Positions 47,643 through 58,194 of a stretch of 64,000 bases of DNA are shown here, one piece after another (positions within the stretch are counted from its first letter, which is position 1; each line of letters starts with the position of its first letter). The notes below the pieces were generated by a model that searched no databases, was not told where the DNA came from, and saw only the letters and a list, made by a program, of their open reading frames with translations. The stretch is from Globisporangium splendens (lineage: Eukaryota; Oomycota; Peronosporomycetes; Pythiales; Pythiaceae): contig VFIW01000029.1 in NCBI GenBank assembly GCA_006386115.1, positions 62,001-126,000 on the forward strand, given 5' to 3'. A program made the position numbers and the translations under genes.

Positions 47643-47941
47643 ATTTAAGCCACCAGGACCCGCCACACCACCCGGAGGTGATGTGGAAGTACAAGTGACT
47701 TTGTAACTTAACCCGCGCAGGCCGGGTCCTGTACCCCTCATTACACTACGGGGCCTTTTTGGCAACGGGGCCTCCCCCACGATGAAGGGCCAGGACACTT
47801 ATTCAGCGCCCCAGTTGCTCGTCCGCTTAACTGCCTGTCTCCGGTCACACCCGGCTGACGGGTTGGCATCGACGGGAATCGATCCAGTGACCTCCCGGTC
47901 CCCAAGCCAGTGTTTGACCACTGACCCAAATGGGATCGGTT
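47643..47941 (-). mobile_element. 5S-targeted tRNA-derived SINE (S4)
   Basis: 299 nt with two extra T's at the 5' end relative to S2. Duplications 47626-47642 and 47942-47958. Confidence 0.9.
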
Positions 47942-47999
47942 TGCTTAACTTCGCAGAGCGAACGGGATACGGTGTTCTCAGCCTAAGATGGCCGTCTAC
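47942..47999 (-). pseudogene. 5S rRNA 5' part, split by S4
   Basis: RNA positions 1-58, right duplication 47942-47958. Confidence 0.93.
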
Positions 48000-48261
48000 A
48001 TCATATCACATATTTATATACTACTCATGCATCAAACCCTAGCTGCACACTCATTTCTTTGCTTCGAGGTAGAGTGGATATTGGTATATTGGTGTCGCGC
48101 AGTGGCATCGTGCGTGGTTCGTGGCGCGCATGGTGTGATAGATGGGGTTGTGGGTGTCAGAGGTGGGGTGTGAGTGGCTCGTTGATGGCGTATGTGTTGT
48201 AGGGAGCGATATGGTGTGTGTGCGAGTTTGTTATTGTGTGTGTGTATATAGTGTGTGTGAT

Positions 48262-48334
48262 GGGGATGTAGCTCAAATGGTAGAGCGCTCGCTTAGCATG
48301 CGAGAGGTACTGGGATCGATACCCAGCTTCTCCA
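48262..48334 (+). tRNA. tRNA-Ala(AGC), consensus copy
   Basis: Unchanged gene. The spacer after it (48430-48520) has several indels compared with other units. Confidence 0.97.
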
Positions 48335-48753
48335 AATGGTTCTGTTACTGTGATATGATCGTCATCAACAGCACTTTCCCAAATGTGCACTTCGCAGTCT
48401 CACCTGTGAATTCGTTGACATTGAGTAACAATCATTTTTGCTGCAACCTTGCCTCTCCTCCTTTGCTCGGCTGCAAGCCTCCTGTGTTGTACACATGCGT
48501 CGCTATATCCCGCACGCACTCATGTCGTCAAGAAGGCGCGTGAACGTGAATACGCTTTCTGTGCGCCAATTCGCTTGTGGTACTGCCAAATATCTCGTGC
48601 GAATATGCAGTGCATGTGTGTGTGTGTGTGTGGTGTGTGCGTATGCATGCGTGCGGGTTGTGTCTGACTGCAGTGTGCGTGTGTGTGTGTGTGTGTGTGC
48701 GGTGGCGAGCGCGAGAAAAGAAAAGAGAAGAAAGAAAAGAAAAAAGAAAAAGA

Positions 48754-48871
48754 GTAGACAGCACTCGGGACTTCCCCGGTGGTCACCCACCCGAGTACTA
48801 CCGAGCTTGAGGCTGCTTAACTTCGCAGAGCGAACGGGATACGGTGTTCTCAGCCTAAGATGGCCGTCTAC
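48754..48871 (-). pseudogene. 5S rRNA, degenerate copy
   Basis: An inserted G (CTCGGGACTTCC) and a deleted C (TACTACCGAGC) compensate in length (118 nt), but both fall in the paired 3' half of the RNA. Box A is intact. It could still be weakly functional. Confidence 0.7.
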
Positions 48872-49133
48872 ATCATATCACATATTTATATACTACTCAT
48901 GCATCAAACCCTAGCTGCACACTCATTTCTTTGCTTCGAGGTAGAGTGGATATTGGTATATTGGTGTCGCGCAGTGGCATCGTGCGTGGTTCGTGGCGCG
49001 CATGGTGTGATAGATGGGGTTGTGGGTGTCAGAGGTGGGGTGTGAGTGGCTCGTTGATGGCGTATGTGTTGTAGGGAGCGATATGGTGTGTGTGCGAGTT
49101 TGTTATTGTGTGTGTGTATATAGTGGGTGTGAT

Positions 49134-49206
49134 GGGGATGTAGCTCAAATGGTAGAGCGCTCGCTTAGCATGCGAGAGGTACTGGGATCGATACCCAGCT
49201 TCTCCA
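49134..49206 (+). tRNA. tRNA-Ala(AGC), consensus copy
   Basis: Unchanged 73-nt gene. Its upstream flank carries the same GTGGGTGTGATG variant as the unit at 1127. Confidence 0.97.
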
Positions 49207-49618
49207 AATGGTTCTGTTACTGTGATATGATCGTCATCAACAGCACTTTCCCAAATGTGCACTTCGCAGTCTCACCTGTGAATTCGTTGACATTGAGTAA
49301 CAATCTTTTTGCTGCACCCCTTGCCTCTCCTCCTTTGCTCGGCTGCAAGCCTCCTGTTCTTGTACATTATGCGTCGCTATATCCACACACGCACTCATGT
49401 CGTCAAGAAGGCGCGTGAACGTGAATACGCTTTCTGTGCGCCAATTCGCTTGTGGTACTGCCAAATATCTCGTGCGAATATGCAGTGCATGTGTGTGTGT
49501 GTGTGTTGGTATGCATGCGTGCGGGTTGTGTCTGACTGCAGTGTGCGTGTGTGTGTGTGTGTGTGTGCGGTGGCGAGCGCGAGAAAAGAAAAGAAAGAAA
49601 GAAAAGAAAAGAAAAAGA

Positions 49619-49695
49619 GTAGACAGCACTCGGACTTCCCCGGTGGTCACCCACCCGAGTACTACCCGAGCTTGAGGCTGCTTAACTTCGCAGAG
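49619..49695 (-). pseudogene. 5S rRNA 3' part, split by SINE S5
   Basis: RNA positions 42-118, left duplication 49679-49695. Confidence 0.93.
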
Positions 49696-49992
49696 ATTTA
49701 AGCCACCAGGACCCGCCACACCACCCGGAGGTGATGTGGAAGTACAAGTGACTTTGTAACTTAACCCGCGCAGGCCGGGTCCTGTACCCCTCATTACACT
49801 ACGGGGCCTTTTTGGCAACGGGGCCTCCCCCACGATGAAGGGCCAGGACACTTATTCAGCGCCCCAGTTGCTCGTCCGCTTAACTGCCTGTCTCCGGTCA
49901 CACCCGGCTGACGGGTTGGCATCGACGGGAATCGATCCAGTGACCTCCCGGTCCCCAAGCCAGTGTTTGACCACTGACCCAAATGGGATCGG
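49696..49992 (-). mobile_element. 5S-targeted tRNA-derived SINE (S5)
   Basis: 297 nt, same junctions and sequence as S2 and S3. Duplications 49679-49695 and 49993-50009. Confidence 0.9.
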
Positions 49993-50050
49993 TGCTTAAC
50001 TTCGCAGAGCGAACGGGATACGGTGTTCTCAGCCTAAGATGGCCGTCTAC
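49993..50050 (-). pseudogene. 5S rRNA 5' part, split by S5
   Basis: RNA positions 1-58, right duplication 49993-50009. Confidence 0.93.
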
Positions 50051-50312
50051 ATCATATCACATATTTATATACTACTCATGCATCAAACCCTAGCTGCACA
50101 CTCATTTCTTTGCTTCGAGGTAGAGTGGATATTGGTATATTGGTGTCGCGCAGTGGCATCGTGCGTGGTTCGTGGCGCGCATGGTGTGATAGATGGGGTT
50201 GTGGGTGTCAGAGGTGGGGTGTGAGTGGCTCGTTGATGGCGTATGTGTTGTAGGGAGCGATATGGTGTGTGTGCGAGTTTGTTATTGTGTGTGTGTATAT
50301 AGTGTGTGTGAT

Positions 50313-50326
50313 GGGGATGTAGCTCA
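50313..50326 (+). pseudogene. tRNA-Ala 5' stub, left duplication of A3
   Basis: GGGGATGTAGCTCA preceded by T50312. Matching duplication at 57707-57721. Confidence 0.95.
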
Positions 50327-50780
50327 GTTGAAAGGTTGTCTATATTACTAGAATTAGACGGAGTGACTACTCAATCTACCTAGCGTTGACAGTTTCTACC
50401 ATAAATATAATCCTACACTTGTATCTACGATTTTATAATTTATATAATTTTTGAGATTTTTTGTGAGAATAGTCCGTATGGACCAAAGTCGGGTATATAG
50501 TGGGACCTCTATTCCCTTATTTTGGGAACTTCTGAAGCCATCAAGTCAAGTCCAGTCCAGCCAAACCAAGTCAAGTCCAGTCAAGATCAGCCAAGCCCAG
50601 CCACGTCACCGAAGCCAAGCTGAGCGGCTTCTCCTTTTGACACTACAGCTGTCTCGCCCGGACCCCAGGGGAACGTGAGGGCCCCGAAGCCGGGTTTGAG
50701 CGCGGAGTCGATGAAGGGGAGTCGTGAGGTCGTGGCCGACAGTGACGTACAGGGCAGAGGCGAATTTGGTGGGTTGTCCG

Positions 50781-50853
50781 TTTGCTGAGGCGGCAGGGTG
50801 CTGAATTGCCGCTCTGTTGGTCGCGGGTTCGATCCCCGCTCCAGACGACTTGT
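50781..50853 (+). pseudogene. tRNA-like sequence in A3 3' UTR (antisense to LINE)
   Basis: A perfect T arm, GCGGG-TTCGATC-CCCGC (50823-50839), includes a consensus box B GGTTCGATCCC. Upstream there is a weak D-like arm (CTG...CAG) and a poorly defined anticodon region, so the tRNA identity cannot be read. It is absent from A1 and A2. The borders are approximate. Confidence 0.45.
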
Positions 50854-50890
50854 TGAAGGCAGCATCCCAATGCTTGCTTTTTGTGTAAAG

Positions 50891-53800
50891 CTACAGCTTG
50901 CGGTGACGAATGCAGAGCATTGCGGTTCGTTCAGTCACGAACGCTCCAAATGAAGGTTCCTCTTGCATCTTGGAAAGCACTCTGTGAAGGGTGTTTCTCT
51001 CGTTGACGTCATAGCGCCTGCGGATGTTGTGCCGTAAATGGGCGCATGTTGTCGTGAAGACAATCAAGAGTGCCGGAGTAGTCGGAGTGGGCTGTCTTCC
51101 GTCGAACAAGCACCGATTCCGATCCGTCCAGAGGAAGTGAAGAGCCACTGCTCGAAGAGTGTGCCACACGTCGCAGACGATGCCTTCGCATTCCTTCCAC
51201 TCTTCGTGAATCGACGGCTTCCGCGCCAAAGCAATCATCGTCCACGTTGGCTGGTGTCGAAAGAATGGCCGCATCAGAAGCCACAGGTGCTCCCACACTC
51301 GAGAGGCAAGCGCGCACTCGAAGAACAAGTGCTGCTCGGTCTCGACTGCGTTGCAGCCGTCCTGGATGCAGTACGTGATGCCTGGGTCGGTGTCTCGCAG
51401 AAAGAAGAACCGAGAGCGCACAGGAAGCAGTCGGAACGCCACTCGAAACTGCAAGTCCTCAAAGACTGGAAGCAGGAGCTGGCGGAGATGCTTGCCGTAC
51501 TTCACGAACCGTTTCACTTCGTCCTCATCGACGCTCTGGCTGTGGAGCGTCATTGGGTGGCTTTTCGAAGGCGGTGTTGGTTTCCACACCAGACGAAGAA
51601 GCGCGCTTCTTGGGATGGCCGGAAACAGGCATGTCTTCGTGCCATTGGTGCAACCAAGGTGCGGATGGAGGCGAAGACTTGAGTCAACTTGCAGTGGTAG
51701 TGTTCCCAGTCGGTCCACGATCTGTGTCGCTTCCTTGTACAACGACCGAAGCCATTGCGACTGGATGCCGACAGAGACGTGAGTCAGCGTACGGTCGAGG
51801 TGAGCCGACACAAAGTCGTTGCAGCTTGGCCATGCCGTTCCACCACGCATAAAGTCCGCCAGTGATCGCAAACCGAAGACCCTCGAGATGTGGAGCCGGA
51901 AGCTTCGCTGCGGCTCGGGACACATACCAAGGCACCTTCGATGAGCGTTGACGGTTGCAGTCCGAGGGGTCTGTTCGTAGTGGAGGTGCGCATCTGCATG
52001 GAACCAAATCGGTTGAGCGAGGCACTCCCTCACGCCTTCGTCCGGCGGAAGGTTGCGCCACGTGATCTCCCAGCTGATCGTGTACCACAGCGTCCACGAT
52101 GCTCTCCACCATCCTGATGTCTTCTGCCACTTGATCATCGAGCCATGCCGCAGCGGCGACACTGTGAGAAAGTCGAGTGCTCTGCACCTTCCGACGGGTG
52201 GTAGAACAGACTTGAGCACCTCACAGCTCGCTGTCGTCCAGTTTCTCTCCTCGGGAGTCGTGGCTGTGCGCACAAACTGAAGCAGCAGCTGGAGTCGTTG
52301 CCGCTTCAGATGAGCCTCGATGCTCGGGATGCCCAGACCACCTTCGCTGCGTCTCAAGTAGAGAAACTCCTTCGGGATCAGCTGGATGTGTGTGTCTTCT
52401 CGGTCGTGCTTCCGACTCAGGACAAACTTGTTCAACATCGACTGCCACCTCTTCACGACTTGCCGAGGGACAACCACATGCTGCGTGTAGTGCCACAAGC
52501 GAGACAGGACCATTGTCTGGGCTACAAGAAGTCTCCCTCGCAGTGTTCTTGCTCGCCTGTACCACGCCTTGAAGCCGTCGTAGAAGCGGTCATCGAGGAA
52601 AGACACGATGGCGTCATTGACTGGAGACTGGCTGAACGGAACACCAAGGAACTTCACCGACTCTGCACGACCCAGCACTTGGACGCCAGACAGGCGAGGG
52701 CAGTCTTGGTTGCGGTTCAGCGCCATCAGCATCGACTTGCTGAGGTTGAGTTTCGCACCGGATCCCTTGCAGTAGACATCCACGAGCTCCAGTTGTGCTT
52801 GGACACTCGGGATGGAACCGCCAAGAAGCGTGGTGTCATCTGCGAAGAACATGCTGGTGGCCGTGTGGTCCGCGTTGAGGCACACACCGTATTCCTCGTG
52901 CGACCGCAGCATGTTCCCAAGAGGCTCAATTGCCAGAAGGAAGAGCAAGGCAGACAGAGGATCACCCTGTTTGACACCTCGCGTCGGATGAAGCGCGGGC
53001 TGGATGTTCTGGTTGATGAGAAGGTGTGCTTGCGGCCGCGTGTACAGAAGCCTCACCCACTGGATAAACGCAGAGCCGCATCCCATCTTCTCAAGCACTC
53101 GGAACATGTAGTCCCAGTTCACACGATCGAAAGCCTTCTCGAAGTCCAAGAACATCGCGTACGCTTCGTCGTCGAGGTTCGTGATCAAGTCTTGGAGATC
53201 AGCGAGGAAGCGAACGTGATGGTGGATCGACCTGCCTTTCACGAATGCCTTCTGGTCCGTGTGGATGAGACTGCACACAACGGACTGGAGTCGGAACGTG
53301 AGAGTCTTGGACAGAGCTTTCACGTCGACTGGCATCAGCGTGATCGGTCGGTAGTTGCCAGGCTCGGCTCTTGATCCCTTCTTGTAGAGGAGCACGACAG
53401 CTGACTTTCGTTGGGATGGCAAGAGAGTGCCACGACGAAGCTGGTCGTTGAAGACAATGCTGAGGCATTCGCCGAACACATCGGGAGCGACCTGGTAAAA
53501 GCCAGCCGTCAAGCCGTCCATACCAGGTGCCGAGCTCGCCTTCATGTGCCTGATCGAGTCCGCAATATCGGAAGCCGTCACAGGAGCATTCAAGATCTCT
53601 CGATCCAGTTCTGACAGCACTCGGATGATCGAGTCAACGAGCGTTTGCTGTTTGGCTTCGTCTGGTGGAGGAGCTGTTCCTGCTGGACTGTCGGGATCTC
53701 CCATCTCGGATCCCCAGTGCTCGAGGAAGCGGAGAGATATCTCTTGAGGGTTCGACGAGACACTTCCATTCGGTGTCACGACCTCTTCAATCGATACCTT

Positions 53801-54967
53801 CCTCAGACTCGTGTCCAACGGACGGAAGAAGTGTTTGGTCGATTTCTCGGAGTTGGCTGCCTGGAAGTCAAACGCATTGTCTTGGTTGTACTGGCTGGTT
53901 CTGGTGACTGTCTCCTTGTAAATCTTCATCGCGTCGTCGAACTGGCTGCGATTGTTCTCGGTGGAAGACTCGCGGTATCGAGCAGCAGCCTGGTCGAGCG
54001 AAGCACGAGCCTCTTCAACCGCGGCTGTGTCTTGCATGCGGAGCTTCTTCTGAACGTCTTGCAGCTGGCTCTTGATTCTCGTCTTCCACCTCTCCCAGAT
54101 TTGGCCAGGATTGGTGGAGCCACGGAGCTGGTCTCGGACTGCTTCCGCTTCCTTCTCGATCGCGGACACAACCACCGGGTACTCCAGCAGGTAACGGGGA
54201 AACTTCCAGTACCCGCGTCCATGCAGCTGGGAGCCAGTCTTGAAACTCACGCAGTGAGCAAGGTGGTCACCAGCGTTCTGGGGAACGAAGTACTTGGAGT
54301 CGTCGTAGAAGCGTTCATAGAACGGCTCCGAGAGAAGAATATAGTCCAACCGGTTCTTGCGAGGCAAGGGACCAGTGAAGACTCGCTTCGTGTCATGGTG
54401 GACACGCCACGCATCCACAACGCCGAGACGAGCAAGCCACGAAAGGCAGCTCGAGCGTGCCCGGTCGTAGCGCAGATCTGGAGACGACGAGTCGAGTCTG
54501 GGGTCCAACGGAGTGTTCAGATCTCCCAACACAAGGTGTGTCGCTTGATCGTCGAACCCTTCGGTGGACAGACTCGAGAAGAAGTGTTGCTTTTCCTGTC
54601 GGTCCACTGGAGCGTACACATTGTGAATGTAGACGGGAGCGTCGCTCACCATCAGTTTCACTACGAGGTACCGACCTGGGACGGCGAGGCTTGGTTGTTC
54701 CGCAGCCGTTTCGAAACCCGGCACGTCAGAGCGAAGAACGGTGAGAACACCGCCACTGCGTCCGCGTGTGGGTCGATCCAACTGGGAGTTGGGGTCGTTC
54801 ACGAAGACTTGGTGCTTGAAGCTTGAGTCGAGGTGAAACTTGAAGGTCGAGAGGTGTTGCTTGTCGCTGAACTTGGTTTCTTGGACACATGTTATCGAGT
54901 GCTTCGATACCATGTTGTCGATAAATAAGTGGCCGTTGTCTTTGATGCCATTAGTGTTCACGGTCAA
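50891..54967 (-). CDS. Family A ORF2 (A3 subfamily)
   Basis: 1358 residues from a nominal TTG. Same order as A1: endonuclease with QET, GDLN, RLDYILL and GDH, reverse transcriptase with LDFEKAFD, GVKQGDPLSALLF and FADD, then CX4CX7HX4C. It shares the length and most core residues with A1, but substitutions are spread along the whole protein. The first ATG in frame is at residue 19, after the NTN motif, so the start is again non-AUG or recoded from ORF1. Confidence 0.92.
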   Translation of the reverse strand: MTVNTNGIKDNGHLFIDNMVSKHSITCVQETKFSDKQHLSTFKFHLDSSFKHQVFVNDPNSQLDRPTRGRSGGVLTVLRSDVPGFETAAEQPSLAVPGRYLVVKLMVSDAPVYIHNVYAPVDRQEKQHFFSSLSTEGFDDQATHLVLGDLNTPLDPRLDSSSPDLRYDRARSSCLSWLARLGVVDAWRVHHDTKRVFTGPLPRKNRLDYILLSEPFYERFYDDSKYFVPQNAGDHLAHCVSFKTGSQLHGRGYWKFPRYLLEYPVVVSAIEKEAEAVRDQLRGSTNPGQIWERWKTRIKSQLQDVQKKLRMQDTAAVEEARASLDQAAARYRESSTENNRSQFDDAMKIYKETVTRTSQYNQDNAFDFQAANSEKSTKHFFRPLDTSLRKVSIEEVVTPNGSVSSNPQEISLRFLEHWGSEMGDPDSPAGTAPPPDEAKQQTLVDSIIRVLSELDREILNAPVTASDIADSIRHMKASSAPGMDGLTAGFYQVAPDVFGECLSIVFNDQLRRGTLLPSQRKSAVVLLYKKGSRAEPGNYRPITLMPVDVKALSKTLTFRLQSVVCSLIHTDQKAFVKGRSIHHHVRFLADLQDLITNLDDEAYAMFLDFEKAFDRVNWDYMFRVLEKMGCGSAFIQWVRLLYTRPQAHLLINQNIQPALHPTRGVKQGDPLSALLFLLAIEPLGNMLRSHEEYGVCLNADHTATSMFFADDTTLLGGSIPSVQAQLELVDVYCKGSGAKLNLSKSMLMALNRNQDCPRLSGVQVLGRAESVKFLGVPFSQSPVNDAIVSFLDDRFYDGFKAWYRRARTLRGRLLVAQTMVLSRLWHYTQHVVVPRQVVKRWQSMLNKFVLSRKHDREDTHIQLIPKEFLYLRRSEGGLGIPSIEAHLKRQRLQLLLQFVRTATTPEERNWTTASCEVLKSVLPPVGRCRALDFLTVSPLRHGSMIKWQKTSGWWRASWTLWYTISWEITWRNLPPDEGVRECLAQPIWFHADAHLHYEQTPRTATVNAHRRCLGMCPEPQRSFRLHISRVFGLRSLADFMRGGTAWPSCNDFVSAHLDRTLTHVSVGIQSQWLRSLYKEATQIVDRLGTLPLQVDSSLRLHPHLGCTNGTKTCLFPAIPRSALLRLVWKPTPPSKSHPMTLHSQSVDEDEVKRFVKYGKHLRQLLLPVFEDLQFRVAFRLLPVRSRFFFLRDTDPGITYCIQDGCNAVETEQHLFFECALASRVWEHLWLLMRPFFRHQPTWTMIALARKPSIHEEWKECEGIVCDVWHTLRAVALHFLWTDRNRCLFDGRQPTPTTPALLIVFTTTCAHLRHNIRRRYDVNERNTLHRVLSKMQEEPSFGAFVTERTAMLCIRHRKL

Positions 54968-55007
54968 GACACTAATGTTGTTCCACGAGGGCTGAGTCGA
55001 GGTTGGT

Positions 55008-57623
55008 TTAGCAACTGACAGCGAGGCTGCCTGCTACCATCACAACGCTGCCATCAACCACCTGGAGCTTCAAGACCGACGCGTCATCGGGGTAGTAGTC
55101 TTCGAGGTCACGAAGAGCTTCCAGGTCCTCAAGAATGCGTCCTTGCCACTGCACTTCGGCCCATTGCTTCATGCACAACGCTCCAAGCTCTGAGCGCAGC
55201 AGCATCAACAGCGTGTTGGGATGCAGCAGGCGGGTGTGGTGTGCAGGGATCCACGGCACCGGCATCCCAGTCAGGTACTGGATCCAGTGGTCGTTCGCGA
55301 AGATCGTCGGGGCGATGGACATCAGCATGAGCTCGAAGAGACTCAGTGCCTTCGTCGCTCGAGACAGTTCTCGGACTGGCTCCGACGTTGTCCACCACTT
55401 TGCAGCGGTGTGGAACAGATCCCCTCGCGTCGACGGAACCTTGGTCTTCATGAACTTCTTCCACTTCGTGCTGAACGTCGTGTCTTCACTTGGGTCGGAA
55501 GCACTCAAGACGCGGTTGATCATGTGAAGCTGAGCGAGCTCCTGCATCTCGTGTCCAGTCCCTGCCATCTTGAGCGACAGAGCACTGTTGAACGCGAGCG
55601 GGTTCTCGACAGCGTGCTTGGTCACATGATCAGCGTTGGTGGCGTTCGCAACGATCTTGCACGCAGCGTCAACCTTCGTGTCGGCGTGAGTCAATCGGTC
55701 TGGGAGAACGCTGAGAAGAGCAGTGTTCTCATCGTTCGCCATCGACTCGGCCACTTCCACGATGTGCGAAGCTTTCGGTGACTTTCTCACTTTCGTGTGG
55801 TGCTTCTCGATGAAGAAAGCCGATTCCTTGGACTCCTTCAATGCTTCAGGTCGCTTGACTTCAGTCGGCAAAACTTGGTATCGAATGCCGTACTTCTTGT
55901 CCGCGGTCACTTTCTTCGCTTCGAAAGCCACCTCCACCGATTGGAGTACGTCGAAGTAGTTGGATGTCGCGATTCCGTCAAGAGGCTGCGGCTGTTGCTT
56001 GGCAACCATGTTGGCGAAGTCGGCGCCGTTCCTCGATCGCTTCTTGTTGTTCTTCTTGGTCACGGGTTGGAACCCATCGCTGTCTCCGTTGGTCAAGAGA
56101 AGAGGCTGCTGCGGACCAACTCGAGGGCTGGCAGGCGGAGTGATCTTCCCGATTGATCCGTCGAAGGTGCTCACGGATAAACCCGAGGTGGTGCTGCCAG
56201 GTTTTCTCGGCACAATTGGACCAGAAATCTGTCCATGCTGAGCTCCTCGCTGGGGCTGCGAATCTCCATTCACTTGTCCCTTGGTCGCACTCGGCGGCGA
56301 AGGTTGCTTCGGATTGCCTGCAGCTTGGGCATACGATTTCGCAGAGCTTGGTATGTTTGGCTTCTGACTTCTGAGGACTGGCTCAGACATCGGGTCAGGG
56401 AGCGGAAACGCACCACCAGGCACTCCAAGCTCAAGAGCTTGTGCAGAGCGATAGCCGAAAGGCAAACGCTCCGAGCGGAACGGCGCATTCTTGCCGTGGG
56501 CAGGATGGAGCTTGTTGTCGAAGATCACCTGATCACAGACACCGTTGTTGATGATCAGCGCGCTTGGACACGAACTTGACAAGAAGTAGACACGCCACGT
56601 CGCTGACGTTACACCCGTTGCGAGGTTCACTTCGCGGAAGGTGTCGTACACAGGCTTGCATCCAAGAACGAACAAACGTTCAAGGATGAGGTCCGTGTCC
56701 GTGTCAGAGTCGACGTTCGAGATGTCGAGGTAGTACTTGTCGCCGAGGATGTCGAATTCCTTGAAGGTGAAGACCCCTCCAAGGATGTTCACCTTGGTGC
56801 GCTCCAAACGCACGCAGGCATCCTTCGACTTGACCTTGACGCGCAAGTTGCCACCAGGAAGCTTGGAGATCTGGCCGATCTCGAAGTGCTTGTACAGCTC
56901 TTCGAGTGCTGCGTTGCCGTGACCGGGGCTCGCAAGCGACGCCAAGATCTTTTGCACGGGAGTCTTCGCGAGGGCCCTTCCAGTCTCGATCACCATGTCA
57001 TATTTGGCTCTCGGGAGCTGGTAGGGACGCGCTTGCTCCAATCGTGACGAAATGTTGGACCAGTCGCCACCAGCAGCATACTGGCGCTCAATGGCCTCGA
57101 TGTCGACAGCGAGGGGCTTCGGAGTTTCCACGCGACGACGAGAGGCATCAACGACGGCTCGATCGCGGCGGAGGTCTTCTTGCAGGCGGAGGACTTCAGC
57201 CATGCTCAAGCGCGTGTCCGCGGCAGGAGCCGAAGAGGCGGGGAGAGGCGGCACCGAATTGCCAGCATGGCCATCGGCACAAGTCGAGTTGGCAGGCGGA
57301 GGCAACATCGGGATGTCACCAGAGCCGTCTTCATTCGACATGCTCGAATTCACCGCAGAGTCCATCGGCTCGTCCACTTTTTCTTCCGAATCAGTGGAAG
57401 CGCCGACGGCTGGGTCGGTCACAGAAGGATGACGGCCGGAAACAGGATCCGTCGCCGCGAGCGCAAGCACATTTTCGCTTGGGCGAGGATCGGCGGGATC
57501 GAAATTTTCGGACGGGGATGGGCCGACAGTGGTACCAGTCGAGGTACTGGGTGCGGACCCAGAAATCATGGCTGGTGCGACAGTCGAGGGTTGGGGGAGG
57601 GTTGGGATAGCTGGATTTTCCAT
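55008..57623 (-). CDS. Family A ORF1 (A3 subfamily)
   Basis: 871 residues from ATG at 57623, ending AGT TGC TAA. The N-terminal disordered part is about 20 residues longer than in A1 and very different, while the core (VDIEAIERQYAAGGDW, FKEFDILGDKY, HPAHGKNAPF) and the C-terminal block (FELMLMSIAPTIF, LLMLLRSELG) are strongly conserved. This marks the latter as the functional domains. Confidence 0.85.
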   Translation of the reverse strand: MENPAIPTLPQPSTVAPAMISGSAPSTSTGTTVGPSPSENFDPADPRPSENVLALAATDPVSGRHPSVTDPAVGASTDSEEKVDEPMDSAVNSSMSNEDGSGDIPMLPPPANSTCADGHAGNSVPPLPASSAPAADTRLSMAEVLRLQEDLRRDRAVVDASRRRVETPKPLAVDIEAIERQYAAGGDWSNISSRLEQARPYQLPRAKYDMVIETGRALAKTPVQKILASLASPGHGNAALEELYKHFEIGQISKLPGGNLRVKVKSKDACVRLERTKVNILGGVFTFKEFDILGDKYYLDISNVDSDTDTDLILERLFVLGCKPVYDTFREVNLATGVTSATWRVYFLSSSCPSALIINNGVCDQVIFDNKLHPAHGKNAPFRSERLPFGYRSAQALELGVPGGAFPLPDPMSEPVLRSQKPNIPSSAKSYAQAAGNPKQPSPPSATKGQVNGDSQPQRGAQHGQISGPIVPRKPGSTTSGLSVSTFDGSIGKITPPASPRVGPQQPLLLTNGDSDGFQPVTKKNNKKRSRNGADFANMVAKQQPQPLDGIATSNYFDVLQSVEVAFEAKKVTADKKYGIRYQVLPTEVKRPEALKESKESAFFIEKHHTKVRKSPKASHIVEVAESMANDENTALLSVLPDRLTHADTKVDAACKIVANATNADHVTKHAVENPLAFNSALSLKMAGTGHEMQELAQLHMINRVLSASDPSEDTTFSTKWKKFMKTKVPSTRGDLFHTAAKWWTTSEPVRELSRATKALSLFELMLMSIAPTIFANDHWIQYLTGMPVPWIPAHHTRLLHPNTLLMLLRSELGALCMKQWAEVQWQGRILEDLEALRDLEDYYPDDASVLKLQVVDGSVVMVAGSLAVSC

Positions 57624-57707
57624 GGGGAAACTTGAGGCTGAGAGGGCTTGAGAGCTTGGAGGGTGTTCTTGGATTCAACTTGAGGGGTAGCCGGCAAATT
57701 GAGAAGT

Positions 57708-57780
57708 GGGGATGTAGCTCAAATGGTAGAGCGCTCGCTTAGCATGCGAGAGGTACTGGGATCGATACCCAGCTTCTCCA
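57708..57780 (+). tRNA. tRNA-Ala(AGC), consensus; rebuilt by A3 duplication
   Basis: Complete consensus gene directly after the 5' end of A3. The spacer following it has several deletions (57830-57875), including loss of bases from the AGTAACA element before the T run. Confidence 0.97.
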
Positions 57781-58194
57781 AATGGTTCTGTTACTGTGAT
57801 ATGATCGTCATCAACAGCACTTTCCCAAATGTGCACTCGCAGTCTCACCTGTGAATCGTTGAATTGAGTAAATCTTTTTGCTGCACCCCTTGCCTCTCCT
57901 CCTTTGCTCGGCTGCAAGCCTCCTGTTCTTGTACATTATGCGTCGCTATATCCACACACGCACTCATGTCGTCAAGAAGGCGCGTGAACGTGAATACGCT
58001 TTCTGTGCGCCAATTCGCATGTGGTACTGCCAAATATCTCGTGCGAATATGCAGTGCATGTGTGTGTGTGTGTGTGTGTTGCGTATGCATGCGTGCGGGT
58101 TGTGTCTGACTGCAGGGTGCGTGTGTGGTGTGTGTGAGTGTGCGGTGGCGAGCGCGAGAAAAGAAAAGAGAAGAAAGAAAAGAAAAGAAAAAGA

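Larger units (their letters stand above)
50327..57706 (-). mobile_element. Family A LINE, full length, diverged subfamily (copy A3)
   Basis: 7380 nt at the same tRNA-Ala site. ORF sequences are clearly diverged from A1/A2 (many synonymous and non-synonymous changes throughout), yet the last ~205 nt and the first ~38 nt match them almost perfectly. The 3' UTR is longer (564 nt) and contains its own tRNA-like segment. The 5' end closely matches the partial copy at 1-257, so two family A subfamilies share the target. Confidence 0.95.
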
